The notes: generated by a model from the letters alone, not told the origin. A DNA stretch of 64,000 nucleotides from Ariolimax columbianus (GCA_036924085.1 JAVGWX010000012.1:129001-193000), one strand, 5' to 3'; positions 11,866 through 23,636 are shown, counted from the first letter of the stretch. Made by a program: numbers and translations.

Positions 11866-13560
11866 AGAAGATGGTAAATAGTATCTTCATCCCAACCCTG
11901 TGCTACCAGTGTCAGAGACGGGCATTGAATAGGACTCAGGAATGACAGTATCTATTATAAGACACCGCGAAATGCGGTGCTTTTGAAAGGTCACTAACAA
12001 CACCAGATGAGACAGAATCACAAATCTGAGTATTCGGGAGAAGGTTGGAACAATTCCCTGCCTACAGTACATCAAACAACAGAGAATGAGTTGGTTTGGC
12101 CACATTGTGAGAATGCAACCAGACCACATTGTGGGAATGCAACCAGACCTCATTGTGAAAGACAATACACACCACGACACTGGGCTACAACCCGGTAGAG
12201 AGAGTGACGACACTGGGCTACAACCCGGTAGAGAGAGTGATGACACTAGGCTACAACCCGGTAGAGAGAGTGACGACACTGGGCTACAACCTGGTAGAGA
12301 GAGTGACGACACTAGGCTACAACCCGGTAGAGAGAGTGATGACACTGGGCTACAACCTGGTAGAGAGAGTGATGACACTGGACTACAACTTGGTAGAGAG
12401 AGTGACGACACTAGGCTACAACCCGGTAGAGAGAGTGATGACACTGGGCTACAACCTGGTAGAGAGAGTGATGACACTGGACTACAACTTGGTAGAGAGA
12501 GTGATGACACTGGGCTACAACCTGGTAGAGAGAGTGATGACACTGGACTACAACTTGGTAGAGAGAGTGACGACACTGGGCTACAACCTGGTAGAGAGAG
12601 TGATGACACTGGACTACAACTTGGTAGAGAGAGTGACGACACTGGGCTACAACCCGGTAGAGAGAGGGATGACACTGGGCTACAACTTGGTATGGAGAGT
12701 GATGACACTGGGCTACAACCCAGTAGAGAGAGGGATGACACTGGGCTACAACTTGGTATGGAGAGTGATGACACTGGGCTACAACCCAGTAGAGAGAGTG
12801 ATGACACTGGGCTACAATCCGGTAGAGAGAGGGATGACACGGCTACAACCTGGTAGAGAGAGTGATGACACTGGGCTACAACCCAGTAGAGAGAGGGATG
12901 ACACTGGGCTACAACTTGGTATGGAGAGTGATGACACTGGGCTACAACCCAGAAGAGAGAGTGATGACACTGGGCTACAATCCGGTAGAGAGAGGGATGA
13001 CACTGGGCTACAACCTGGTAGAGAGAGTGACAACACTGGGCTACAACCTGGTAGAGAGATGGATGACACTGGGCTACAACTTGGTAGAGAGAGTGATGAC
13101 ACTGGGCTACAACCCAGTAGAGAGAGGGATGACACTGGGCTACAACTTGGTAGAGAGAGTGACGACACTAGGCTACAACCCGGTAGAGAGAGTGATGACA
13201 CTGGGCTACAACCTGGTAGAGAGAGTGACGACACTGGGCTACAACCCGGTAGAGAGAGGGACAACACTGGGCTACAACTTGGTAGAGAGAGTGACGACAC
13301 TAGGCTACAACCCGGTAGAGAGAGGGATGACACTGGGCTACAACCTGGTAGAGAGAGTGATAACACTGGGCTACAACCTGGTAGAGAGAGTGATGACACT
13401 GGGCTACAACCCGGTAGAGAGAGTGATGACACTGGACTACAACCTGGTAGAGAGAGTGATGACACTGGGCTACAACCTGGTAGAGAGAGTGATGACACTG
13501 GGCTACAACCCGGTAGAGAGAGTGATGACACGGCTACAACCCGACAAAAAGTGAGAAAAA
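11866..13560 (+). mobile_element. LINE (family D) C-terminal fragment carrying the 33-bp array
   Basis: Plus-strand motifs in order: PTLCYQCQ (near 11900), EMRCF (near 11970), DRITNLSIREKVGTIPCLQ, IKQQRMSWFGHIVRM (12010-12115). The 33-bp array fills the C-terminal coding end, and a poly-A-like tail is near 13545-13557. The same motif order occurs on the minus strand at 44700-46880. Frameshifts are present before the GHIVRM box. Confidence 0.7.
12172..13545. repeat. 33-bp tandem array, about 41 copies, open in all frames
   Basis: The unit contains 'gatgacactgggctacaacc' and 'ggtagagagagt', 11 codons long, so spurious long ORFs exist on both strands (up to 469 aa). Two or three sequence types (cccgg, cctgg, cttgg, cagtagag) alternate. 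A single-copy relative, 'attgggctacaacccagtag', lies at the equivalent place of the related LINE D copy near 44717-44743 (minus strand), so the array grew from LINE coding DNA. Confidence 0.95.
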
Positions 13561-13561
13561 A

Positions 13562-13920
13562 AAAATATGATAAAGAATGTCCAATTCTGGCACTGATAAC
13601 ACAATGTGGGTAGGAATATTGTGTCGTATAACGTTCTTTTTGTATCCCTTGTCATGTGTTTGCATTGTAATATCGAGGACATTTACCCAATGATTTGAAT
13701 TGTTTTATGACATCAGTGTTGAATTTGGGTGTCGTCTTTGCCATCTGCTGAGATTATGTTAAACGTGAAATTTCTTTCTGTTTTACTTGTTGGTTTTGTA
13801 TGAATATATTTGTTTCAATTTCTTTTCCTGCAGCTGTCATAACTTGGATTTTCTCTATGTTGATTTTCTATAAAGAAAGTCTTTTTTTTGACCTTTGATT
13901 TTTTCTGGAACTTTTAACTT
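13562..13920 (-). mobile_element. LINE D-type fragment, opposite orientation
   Basis: On the minus strand broken frames give YDTIFLPTLCYQCQNWT, the motif just after the RT thumb of this family, at about 13570-13640. Basic sequence (KVLEKIKGQKKD) precedes it. It lies tail-to-tail with the plus-strand fragment at 11866-13560. Confidence 0.55.
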
Positions 13921-14474
13921 CATCTTCTTAGTTGACCTGTGCAGGTCCCAACTCTGGTATGAGCTGGATGTAGCCGGGAGAAGGTTTTCCTGCATAGTGG
14001 GCTAGGCTCGAGAAGCTTACTACTCTGCTGCGTTGGGACAAGCGCTTACAGAGGGTGGTAAACCGATGTAAGTCCATCTTAATAGACTCAAACACTAGAG
14101 CAAAGTAGACCTGCAGCCTGTTAGGCGACATCTATGTTGCTCTAAACAAACCTAACCATAGCCGGTGTTATGCCATGTCACACAGTTGTCTCTTACAACA
14201 TACTCTCTGTGAGGCAGTGGTGCTATTCTTGTCCTTGTTATACACAAAGACCCCGGCAGACCACTCAGGATTTTACTTCATCTTAATACCAAAATTAGAT
14301 GTTGGGTAAATATTTTAGTTCAGACCTGATATGAGGCATTGACCTATATGTAGAAGTCCCACTGTTCAATTTTTGTTTCATTAGAACATTGTCTTACTTA
14401 AAAGGCCCAGTTCAAAGACAGGCAAAAGCAGATAATGAACAATTCAAACTAATGGTAGAATAACTGCATTCCAG
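13921..14474. other. Intron sequence, acceptor side of exon at 14475
   Basis: No repeat is recognised. It ends in the splice acceptor 'gcattccag' at 14466-14474. Confidence 0.5.
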
Positions 14475-14664
14475 ATCACCACTCTAGTCAATCACAAGGA
14501 GAGAGCAAGGCTCACAGAAAAACAGCAGAGAGCACTGGAGAGAGTTGGGGTAGCAGTCAGTTCAGCCGTGGATCGTTTTGTGTCAGTTGGTCAGTCTCTA
14601 GCTGAAGAAAATGTGGACATCAAAGCTGACATGTGCCTGGCATGCCATGATGCCAGAATGGCTG
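14475..14664 (+). CDS. CTNNAL1: Alpha-catulin internal exon (first seen in window)
   Basis: The 190-nt exon encodes 63 codons plus one base. It starts with ITTLVNHKE, continues ALERVGVAVSSAVDRFVSVG and ends CLACHDARMAG. This matches the N-terminal vinculin-like region of alpha-catulin (human ITTLINHK... IQRVGQAVNLAVGRFVKVGE... ACIEAKQAG), starting near residue 48 of the human protein. Acceptor ttccag and donor gtatgt are clear. It ends in phase 1 and needs the next exon's first two bases (GT) to make Gly. Alpha-catulin is a cytoplasmic alpha-catenin/vinculin relative linked to Rho signalling and the dystrophin complex. Upstream coding exon(s) are not in this window. Confidence 0.92.
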
Positions 14665-14757
14665 GTATGTACATGTCACCAGCTAATCCAAGCTGTCATT
14701 TTTTGACATGACAGATGGTGGATGAAAATTGTATATTTGATGCATTCGCTGATTATC

Positions 14758-14856
14758 TCTGCTATCTAAGTACACCTTCCATCATCTCTGTTATCTAAGT
14801 ACACCTTCCATCATCTCTGTTATCTAAGTACACCTTACATCATCTCTGTTATAACT
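14758..14856. repeat. 29-bp tandem array, left half
   Basis: Copies of 'gttatctaagtacaccttcc' with 'atcatctct'. The same array resumes at 17581-17850, so a CR1-type LINE split it. It is intronic, about 95 bp after the exon donor. Confidence 0.9.
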
Positions 14857-17580
14857 TAACATCTTAACTTAACGTCTTTATACTGGTTTAGAAGACTGCA
14901 GAGTCTTTATACAACCAGTTTCATTTACATCACCTTGCTCTAAAAGCTATGCGCATCCAATTTTTTATTAAATGCCTTAATTGTCCCTGCCTCCACTATC
15001 TCCCCTGGCAATGCATTCCAAACATTCACCACTCTCTGACTAAAACAATTGTGGGTGGCTGTATTTTGAAAAAGTTGTTATATTCTAATTTATCCATTCG
15101 TCTGATCATCTTATAAACCTGTATTAAGTCACCTCGAATTCTTCTCTCTTCTAGACACTGTAGGACGGATTTTCTGAGTCTTTCCTCATAACTGTAATTC
15201 TGAAATCCCACTATCAGCTTTATCGCTCTTTTTTTGTATTCTTTCCAGCATGTTCATATCCCCTCTATAATAAGGACTCCACACCTGTACACAGTACTCC
15301 AATCTAGGTCTAACTAATGCTTTATACAGTTTGACTATCACTTCCTTGCTCCTATGTTTAATATTTCTTTTTGTCATTCCTAACATTGCATTAGCCTTTT
15401 TCACTGCTACCTTAACTTGCTCCCTCACCTTACCTGTATGATCTATTATAACCCCTAGGTCCCTTTCCTTATCTATCTTTCTAATATTGTTCTCATCCAT
15501 TCTGTAATTATGTTCCATATTGGATCTACCCATGTGGATGACTGTACATTTATCTACATTAAACTCCATTTGCCAGCTTACAGACCATTCTTTAATTTTA
15601 TCTAAATCCGACCTCCATATATACACTTCTGCTTTAGATGAGACACTACTGCATAGTTTTGTGTCATCAGTAAATTTTGCAATCATGGATCTCATATCAA
15701 TGTCCAAATCATTTATATATCAAGAACAAAATTTGTCCCAAAACCGAGCCCTGTGGCACTCCACTTTTCACTTCACTCCACTCAGAGTACCTGATTTATG
15801 CCCACCCTCTGCCTTCTTCCCGTTAACCAATTTTCAATCCATTTAGCAACTTCTCCACCTATTCTATGTGATTTTAACTTTTGAAATCTTTGATGAGGTA
15901 CTCTATCAAAGGCCTTTGCAAAATCTAGATAATTACGTCCACTGGCTCCCCTTTATCTATCATTGTGGTAACCTCCTCCATGAATTCTAATATATTTGTT
16001 AAGCATGATCTAACTCTAGTAAACCCATGCTGACTATTTCTAATTAGATTAAATTTGTCTAAAGGCATTACAATGTTTTCTTTTATTATTGACTCTAACA
16101 ATTTACAGACTATGCTCGTTAAACTCACCGGTCTATAATTCACTAGACTTGATTTTTTGCACTTTTTTAATAAGGGGAATCACTCCTGCATCTTTCCAAT
16201 CCCGTGGAACAATCCCTTTTGCAAGTGATTGAGAACATAATATAGCCAATGGTTTTGCTAGTTGGTCTCTAATTTCAAACAGCAATTTTGGATGAAAACC
16301 ATCTTGATCTAGACATTTATCCACTTTCAGCCGCTCCAATTTTTAAAAAACCATTTCCTCTGTAATACAGATTGATCTTAATCCCACTGTATCCATGTCT
16401 CTTTGCAAAATATCTATAGGCTCTGGGATCTTGGAGCAGTACTCTTTTGTGTAGACTGTGCCAAAGTACTGATTGGGTAGATTAGCTGCCTCCCTATTCT
16501 CACTTATTATTTTCCCTGTACTGTCTATGAGAGGGCCTACTTTGTCTGTCGTTCTTTGTTTATTTCTAACATAATAAAAGAAACTTTTACTATTAGTCTT
16601 GATCCTCTGAGAAAGTTTTTTTTTCCAATTCTATTTTTGCTGTTTTATTCGCTTTCTGAGATATGTTCTGCTTGTCCATATATTTTAAATATGTTTCTTT
16701 TGATTTACCTGCCTCTATATATTTTTTCATGCTTTATTTTTAGCTCTTCTACATTTAACTAGAAATCTAGTTATCCACTTTTTACGCTTGGTGTTTACCT
16801 CCCTACATGGAACACATTCCTCTTTTAGCGTTTCTAGAACTGTTTTAAAACTCTCCCACTCCTGTTCAACATCTGTTCCTCGGACAATATCTTTCTAATT
16901 ATGTTGTTCGCTGCCTCTTTCATCCTCTTAACATCTGCCTTAGAGTAGTTGTATGTTCGCATGTTTATGATTACTTCTTTCCCTGCAATAAGATCCCAAC
17001 GGATGATTTGATGGTCACTTGAGCCAAACAGTTTCCCAACGGTAACATTTTCAATCATATTTTCCTCTGTAGTAAAAACTAGGTCGAGTGTGTTTTTGCC
17101 TCTGGTAGCTGCTTCTACATGTTGAATTAAAAATTTATCAGTTATGCACTTAACAAAATGTTTTGACTCTTCAAGTGCTTCTGCCATATCCCATTTTATT
17201 ACTGGAAAGTTGAAATCCTCCATTAATAATAATTTCTCTTCACTTTCCTTTGCTATGTTACTAATCAGCTCCTCATCCTCCTCTTTTGTGAATTGATGGA
17301 CATCTGTAGCATACTCCAATCTCTGTTTTTTCACCCCCACTTTCAATTTCTCCCCATACACTTTAATTTTTATTACCACATGATAAATCATCTTTCATCG
17401 TTATATTAACAGAATTTATACAGAATAATAAAACGCCACCTCCCTTAGCCTTGTCTCCAACTACCCTATCTTTCCTAAACATTGTATATCCCTCTATTTC
17501 AAGTTCACTATCTGCAATGTCCTCATATGTCCATGATTCTGTTAACCCTATTATATCTGGTTTTTCTTCTACATACAGTT
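14857..17580 (-). mobile_element. CR1-type LINE, longest copy (endonuclease plus RT)
   Basis: On the minus strand: EEKPDIIGLTESWTYEDI (near 17540), GGGVLLF (near 17430), then FNFPVIKWDMAEA, TRGKNTLDLVFTTEENM and GSSDHQIIRWD of the endonuclease (16834-17391). PxLLFEIRDQLAKPLAILC (near 16270), NYRPVSLTSIVCKLLE (16143 down) and RT motifs follow: FADD equivalent FTDDTKLC (near 15660), GRSN, KERDLGVIIDHTGK, VRPRLEYCVQVWSPY. The 3' end 'aaccagtataaagacg' runs into short TTAAG repeats at 14857-14880. Several frameshifts make it inactive. The endonuclease-RT order and the short-repeat tail fit the CR1/Rex1 group. Confidence 0.92.
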
Positions 17581-17850
17581 CCAGTTATCTTCCATTATCT
17601 CTGTTATCTAAGTACACCTTACAACATCATCGCTGTTATCTAAGTACACCTTACATCATCTGTGTTATCTAGGTACACCTTCCATCATCTCTGTTATCTA
17701 AGTACACCTTACATCATCATCTCTGTTATCTAAGTACACCTTACATCATCTCTGTTATCTAAGTACACCTGCCATTATCTCTGTTATCTAAGTACACCTT
17801 ACATCATTTCTGTTATCTTCCATCATCATCTCTGCTATCATAACTGTAAT
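17581..17850. repeat. 29-bp tandem array, right half, abutting a splice acceptor
   Basis: About 9 copies of the unit at 14758-14856 ('gttatctaagtacacctt' with 'acatcatctct'). It ends some 10 bp before the acceptor of the 17860 exon. Confidence 0.9.
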
Positions 17851-17859
17851 TCACTCTAG

Positions 17860-18035
17860 GTTCAACTATTCAGCGCTTGACCAGCTTACGTCCACATACT
17901 GAAGAGCCAGCCAGCCCAGCAGCAGACAAGACAGCTATGGTAAGAGCAGCCCGACAGCTCTTGTCTGCTATTACTAAAGTCCTGCTTCTGGCAGACAGAA
18001 TTGTTGTCAAACAACTACTGTCCAGTAAAGACAAG
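17860..18035 (+). CDS. CTNNAL1: Alpha-catulin internal exon
   Basis: This 176-nt exon follows acceptor 'cactctag'. Its first two bases complete the Gly codon begun in the exon at 14475-14664, giving MAG-STIQRLTSL. It then encodes a Pro/Glu-rich loop (RPHTEEPASPAADKT) and MVRAARQLLSAITKVLLLAD, IVVKQLLSSKDK. The latter matches human catulin (GVIKAARLLLSSVTKVLLLADRVVIKQ). It ends in phase 0 at donor gtgagg. A more 3' 'cag' acceptor at 17871-17873 exists but would break the phase, so 17860 is preferred. Confidence 0.93.
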
Positions 18036-18044
18036 GTGAGGGAA

Positions 18045-18416
18045 CATGTGAATGAAGAGTGGACCACGTGTTGTGACATGTTTGTGAAGAGTGGGCCACA
18101 TGTTGTGACATGTTTGTTAGTAAGAGTGGACCACGTGTTGTGACATGTTTGTGAAGAGTGGGCCACATGTTGTGACATGTTTGTTAGTAAGAGTGGACCA
18201 CGTGTTGTGACATGTTTGTGAAGAGTGGGCCACATGTTGTGACATGTTTGTTAGTAAGAGTGGACCACGTGTTGTGACATGTTTGTGAAGAGTGGGCCAC
18301 ATGTTGTGACATGTTTGTTAGTAAGAGTGGACCACGTGTTGTGACATGTTTGTGAAGAGTGGGCCACATGTTGTGACATGTTTGTTAGTAAGAGTGGACC
18401 ATGTGTTGTGACATGT
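18045..18416. repeat. 67-bp tandem array starting next to a catulin splice donor
   Basis: The unit has two related halves: 'agagtggaccacgtgttgtg' and 'agagtgggccacatgttgtg', separated by 'acatgtttg' plus a tail. About 5.5 copies occur before a CR1-type LINE interrupts it; it continues at 19541-19680. It begins about 10-20 bp inside the intron. Confidence 0.95.
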
Positions 18417-19540
18417 TAACTTAACTTAACTTAACTTAACGTCTTTATACTGGTTTAGAAGACCCTGCAGAGTCTGTATACAACCAGTTACATTTACATC
18501 ACCTTGCTCTAAAATCTATGCGCATCCAGTTTATTCTTAAACGCATTAACTGTCCCTGCCTCCACCACCTCCCCTGGCAATGCATTCCAAGCAGACACCA
18601 CTCTCTGACTAAAAAAATATTTCCTAATATCTAACCTGGACCTCTCTTTAATCAGCTTGTAGCTATGCCCTCGTGTTCTTGTAGGTGGCTGTATTTTAAA
18701 AAACTTGTTATAGTCTAATTTATCGATTCCTCTGATCATCTTATAAACCTGTATTAAGTCACCACGAATTCTTCTCTCTTCGAGACACTGTAGGCCCGTT
18801 TTTCTGAGTCGTTCCTCATAACTGTAATTCTGGAATCCAACTATCATCTTTGTCGCTCTTTTTTGTATTCTTTCTAGCATGTTTATGTCCCCTCTATGAT
18901 AAGGACTCCACACCTGTACACAGTACTCCAATCTAGGTCTAACTAAAGCTTTATACAGTTTGACGATCACTTCCTTGCTCCTATGTTTAATATTTCTTTT
19001 TATCATACCTAACATTGCATTTGCCTTTTTCACTGCTACCTTGACTTGCTCACTCACCTTTCCTGTATGATCTATTATAACCCCTAGGTCCCTTTCCTTA
19101 TCTATCTTTCTAATATTGTTTTCTCCCATTCTGTATTTATGTTCCATATTGGATCTACCCATGTGGATGACTGTACATTTATCTACATTAAACTCCATTT
19201 GCCAGCTTACAGACCATTCTCGAATTTTATCTAAATCCGACATCAATATATCCACTTTCTCTTTAGATGAGACACTACTGCATAGTTTTGTGTCATCAGC
19301 AAATTTTGCAATCATGGATCTCATATCAATGTCCAAATCATTTATATATATCAAGAACAAAATTGGTCCCAAAACCGAGCCCTGTGGCACACCACTTTTC
19401 ACTTCACTCCACTCAGAGTACTCCTTATTTATGCCCACCCTCTGCCTTCTTCCTGTTAACCAATTTTCAATCCATTTGGCAACTTCGCCACCTATTCCAT
19501 GTGATTTTAACTTTCGAAATAATCTTTGATGAGGTACTCT
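18417..19540 (-). mobile_element. CR1-type LINE inserted into the 67-bp array
   Basis: The 3' end is at 18417 with TTAAG repeats; the 5' truncation is near 19540 (RVPHQRLF motif). On the minus strand a single open frame runs from the truncation to the natural C-terminus. It contains SGVPQGSVLGP, FADDTKLC (catalytic Asp pair), LGVIIDHTGK, VRPRLEYCVQVWSPY, FFSQRVVSAWNALPGEVVEA and the terminal FKNKLDAHRF. The frame stays open on both sides because the array is also open, producing a 536-aa fusion ORF (18509-20119) that is not a real gene. It looks like a young copy. Confidence 0.94.
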
Positions 19541-19680
19541 GTTTGTGAAGAGTGGGCCACATGTTGTGACATGTTTGTTAGTAAGAGTGGACCACGTGTT
19601 GTGACATGTTTGTGAAGAGTGGGCCACATGTTGTGACATGTTTGTTAGTAAGAGTGGACCACGTGTTGTGACATGTTTGT
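19541..19680. repeat. 67-bp tandem array, continuation
   Basis: Two more copies of the 18045-18416 unit, on the far side of the inserted LINE. Confidence 0.93.
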
Positions 19681-19681
19681 G

Positions 19682-20300
19682 AAGAAAGCTGACTGCATGT
19701 GTCAGGGTCGGAGACTCATAGCTGACTGCTTGCGTCAAGGTCAGGGACTCGTAGCTAACTGCTTGCGTCAGGGTAAGGGACTCGTAGCTGACTGCTTGTG
19801 TCAGGGACTCATAGCTGACTGCCTGTGTCAGGGTCAGAGACTCATAGCTGACTGCTTGCGTCAGGGTCAGGGACTCATAGCTGACTGCTTGTGCCAAGGT
19901 CAGGGACTTGTAGCTGACTGCTTGCATCAGGGTAAGGGACTCATAGCTGACTGCTTGTGTCAGGGACTCATAGCTGACTGCTTGTGTCAGGGTCAGGGAC
20001 TCATAGCTGACTGCCTGTGTCAGGGTCAGAGACTCATAGCTGACTGCTTGCGTCAGGGTCAGGGACTCATAGCTGACTGCTTGTGCCAAGGTCAGGGACT
20101 TGTAGCTGACTGCTTGCATCAGGGTAAGGGACTCATAGCTGACTGCTTGTGTCAGGGACTCAAAGCTGACTGCTTGTGTCAGGGTCAGGGACTCATAGCT
20201 GACTGCTTGCGTCAGGGTCAGTGACTCATAGCTGACTGCTTACGTCAGTATGAGTGGCTCATATCTGAATGCTTGCGTCAGGGTCAGTGACTCATAGCTG
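19682..20300. repeat. 33-bp array amplified from a SINE segment
   Basis: About 19 copies of a unit containing 'agctgactgcttgtgtcagg' and 'gtcagggactcat', some lacking 'gtcagg'. Single copies of the same segment exist in the SINE at 32302-32660 (near 32340-32380) and, reversed, near 39590-39650. Confidence 0.93.
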
Positions 20301-20460
20301 ACCAATACCCTTCAAGTAGTGGCTCTGGAAATAAGATACAGCCTGGATAAGAGATTGGGGATCCAAGAGGGAAAGGACATGCTGATGCTGAATGGTGCAG
20401 ATATCAAAGCCTCGCTGTAAACTACAACACTACGTTACAAACGTCCTTTTCAAGACAAAC
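20301..20460 (+). mobile_element. 3' part of a SINE (SINE2 family) after the array
   Basis: After the array come 'ccttcaagtagtggctctgg', 'gaaaggacatgctgatgctg' and 'ctgtaaactacaacactacg'. These parallel the order of SINE2 at 32302-32660 (ccttctacacctccacccgg, tgcttgctgaagtcgg, ctgtaaactacgacacaacg). The copy is diverged. Confidence 0.65.
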
Positions 20461-20686
20461 AGGGAAAAAGAAGTCCAGTATTCAGTCAAATTGGTACTCT
20501 GTGTGTGTGTGTGTGCATTTGATAAGGTGTTGGAATATCTTCTAGCACATATTGTCGTTGTTGACAAGAGCCCCGTGGCTGACATTGGATGTGGCATGTG
20601 TGTTATTGGTTAGAGCAGGAGCATGTAGGGACAGTAACCTATGATGAAAGGTGGTCACTTCCTGTGTGAGTAGGATGTGTTCCTGC

Positions 20687-23250
20687 TGTGGCAGAGTCTA
20701 GGTTTCGCTGAGTAATTACTTATCTAAAGTGTTACAATATGTATCCACACCACGACACGACTACACACAGGAAAACGCAGTAAACACTCTCCTGTCATAA
20801 CATAACATAATTTATTACCAAAAATCAACAGAAACAATATTAGCAAAAGGAACAAAATACATCTGAACTAAATAATCATAATATATTAAAACTACTACAA
20901 CAAAGGTTTTAAGTACTCGCTTTTGAATATTTCCACCAAACTAACTAACCCCAACTTTTGCCGCTACACTCCCCTTATCTGCCATCACTCTACACTCACT
21001 CACAAACTTCACCCTCACAATCGTACGACGTACCCTGTCGTTCTGTGCATTCACACACAATTAGATCACCTTCAGTCAAATGATCTGTACATCTACATAC
21101 AATCGGTTCACGTATGCTCAGGCGATCTGTGCATTCATATGCAATTAGATCACGTCACTTATAGTCGGATCACGTACTCACTTGTGATCACACACTCAGT
21201 CGATCTGTGCATATAGATACATCAGAACACATATCGTTCCCAAAGTGTCTTGTACAATACCACAGACATTTAGATCTCCTCCTTGGGCGATCTGTACATT
21301 CACATACCTCAGATCTCTTCATGTATTCTTACATTCATATGTAACTAGATCTTGCATCGTTCACTCTGTGTCCTGCACATACAACACACATTCAGATCTC
21401 TTACTGTTCATAGGGTGTCCAAACACACACTTATAGAGTGACTGGCCAAAACTCGAAGGTGCATGCTGGTTCAGTCACCCTGCAAACTCACTCTCAACTC
21501 TCCAGCCTGCAAGCCATTAACAGCCTTTCAATCTCTCTCCTAGTCTCCTCAGTTCATCTTTGCAGAGTATTTTATAGTCTCAAGCAACTTCATGACTGTC
21601 CAATGGCCTTCTGTTGGTTATCTGACTTAGCCATCACTCTAATTTGGAACTACCTCCAACTAGTTGTTATTAGATGATTATCCCCGAATTTAGAAAAATT
21701 TAATCTAATTAGAAATAGTCAGCATGGGTTTACTAGAGGGAGATCATGCTTAACAAATCTATTAGAATTCATGGAGGAGGTTACTAAAATCATAGATAAA
21801 GGGGAGCCAGTGGACATTATTTATCTAGACTTTGCAAAGGCCTTTGATAGAGTACCTCATCAAAGATTATTTCAAAAGTTAAAATCACATGGAATAGGTG
21901 GGAAAGTTGCCAAATGGATTGAAAATTGGTTAACGGGAAGAAGGCAGAGGGTGGGCATAAATAAGGAGTACTCTGAGTGGAGTGAAGTGAAAAGTGGTGT
22001 GCCACAGGGCTCGGTTTTGGGACCAATTTTGTTCTTGATATATATAAATGATTTGGACATTGATATGAGATCCATGATTGCAAAATTTGCTGATGACACA
22101 AAACTATGCAGTAGTGTCTCATCTAAAGCAGAAGTGGATATATTGATGTCGGATTTAGATAAAATTCGAGAATGGTCTGTAAGCTGGCAAATGGAGTTTA
22201 ATGTAGATAAATGTACAGTCATCCACATGGGTAGATGCAATATGGAACATAATTACAGAATGGGAGAAAACAATATTAGAAAGATAGATAAGGAAAGGGA
22301 CCTAGGGGTTATAATAGATCAGACAGGAAAGATGAGGGAGCAAGTTAAGGTAGCAGTGAAAAAGGCAAATGCAATGTTAGGTATGATAAAAAGAAATATT
22401 AAACATAGGAGCAAGGAAGTGATCGTCAAACTGTATAAAGCTTTAGTTAGACCTAGATGGAGTACTGTGTACAGGTGTGGAGTCCTTATAATAGAGGGGA
22501 CATAAACATGCTAGAAAGAATACAAAAAAGAGCGACAAAGATGATAGTGGGATTCCAGAATTACAGTTATGAGGAACGACTCAGAAAAACCGGCCTACAG
22601 TGTCTCGAAGAGAGAAGAATTCGTGGTGACTTAATACAGGTTTATAAGATGATCAGAGGAATCTATAAATTAGACTATAACAAGTTTTTTAAAATACAGC
22701 CACCTACAATAACACGAGGGCATAGCTACAAGCTGACTAAAGAGAGGTCCAGGTTAGATATTAGGAAATATTTTTTTAGTCAGAGAGTGGTGTCTGCTTG
22801 GAATGCATTGCCAGGGGAATTAGTGGAGGCAGGGACAGTTAATGCATTTAAGAATAAACTGGATGCGCGTAGCTTTTAGAGCAAGGTGATGTAAATGTAA
22901 CTGGTTGTTTACAGACTCTGCAGGGTCTTCTAAACCAGTATAAAGACGTTAAGTAAGTTAAGAATTCCTGTCACTCTAAATGTCGTAGCCGGTCGTGGTG
23001 GCATTTGACTGTCGCCAACCCCCACAACACTAAATCCGAACCACCACCTCAGCTCCGAACACCTCCCACCTCAGCTCCGAACACCTCCCACCTGTACCAG
23101 ACACATTCTTCCACCTAACTTCTCATTTCCTTTGTCGACCTAGTGTTGAGACGGTGAGTGACCTTGGCACACATCCAAACAACCTTTGTTCCCAGTCGCG
23201 GCCCAATCTCCCCTGCACTTAATGCCCATGCTCCAGCTGGAACTGTTACA
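20687..23250 (+). mobile_element. LTR-like element A1 (4-bp target duplication), split by a CR1 LINE
   Basis: Starts TGTGGCAG and ends GGAACTGTTACA. It is flanked by 'ctgc' at 20683-20686 and 23251-23254. Removing the CR1 insertion (21676-22961) leaves about 1.28 kb closely related to the elements at 23637, 42827 and 48573. TG...CA ends, a 4-bp duplication and lack of coding capacity fit a solo LTR. No internal retroviral-type genes are seen. Repeated 'gatcacxxxcactcaxtcgatctg' phrases fill the middle. Confidence 0.75.
21676..22961 (+). mobile_element. CR1-type LINE nested in LTR-like element A1
   Basis: It carries QHGFTRGRSCLTNLLEFMEE, YLDFAKAFDRVPH (motif A), SGVPQGSVLGP, FADDTKLC, LGVIIDQTGK, and after one frameshift near 22455 VQVWSPY and FFSQRVVSAWNALPGELVEA. 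It ends FKNKLDARSF, then the conserved 3' end with TTAAG-like repeats at 22944-22961. It is 5'-truncated just before the QHGF motif. The single frameshift (one lost base in VRPRLEY) is the main lesion. Confidence 0.94.
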
Positions 23251-23254
23251 CTGC

Positions 23255-23636
23255 CTAACTCATGTAGAGGAAGAAGAAATAGAAGGGTTCTTTTTATAAA
23301 TGGCAGTAAAGGAAGAAGAAATAGAAGGATTCTATAAAGAAGCCGGACAGCATAACTAGATATGAGCTGCATTAGAACTCACATGGAAATGCGTGGGAAG
23401 GTCAAGGAATAGATGGTGAGATAAATGGTCAAACGATGTCTCGTGGGCGGAACTCAAGATGGTCGCACAGAATAGGAACAGATGAAGAGCATCTGTTGGG
23501 GCCTATGTTCCAAGGGGAACCAGACAAATCAATGGGGATTGTGAGATACATGTGGCACCTGATGATTGACCTCATTGGAACACTACAACAGGAGGTACAA
23601 GCGACGGTCAGACAACTCATTGACCTAGTTGATTGA
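23255..23636. other. Unassigned stretch between two LTR-like elements
   Basis: A short plus-strand ORF (23436-23636) reads MWHLMIDLIGTLQQEVQ near its end. The last part, 'tgacctxattgxaacactac', recurs at 25410-25560. No family is recognised. Confidence 0.35.

Noticed and set aside
12204..13613. 469-aa and other long ORFs on both strands
   Set aside because: All come from a 33-bp array whose unit is a multiple of three and has no stop in most frames.
17874..18035. Exon start at 17874 after 'cag'
   Set aside because: That acceptor is out of phase with the upstream exon. The acceptor at 17859 restores Gly and the conserved STIQRLTSL reading.
18416..18445. Telomere-like repeats (ttaac)
   Set aside because: They are the short-repeat 3' tail of CR1-type LINE copies and recur at each copy's end.
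18509..20119. 536-aa ORF fusing repeats to reverse transcriptase
   Set aside because: The LINE part is real, but the N-terminal part is the antisense of two tandem arrays. It is a chance read-through at an insertion junction.
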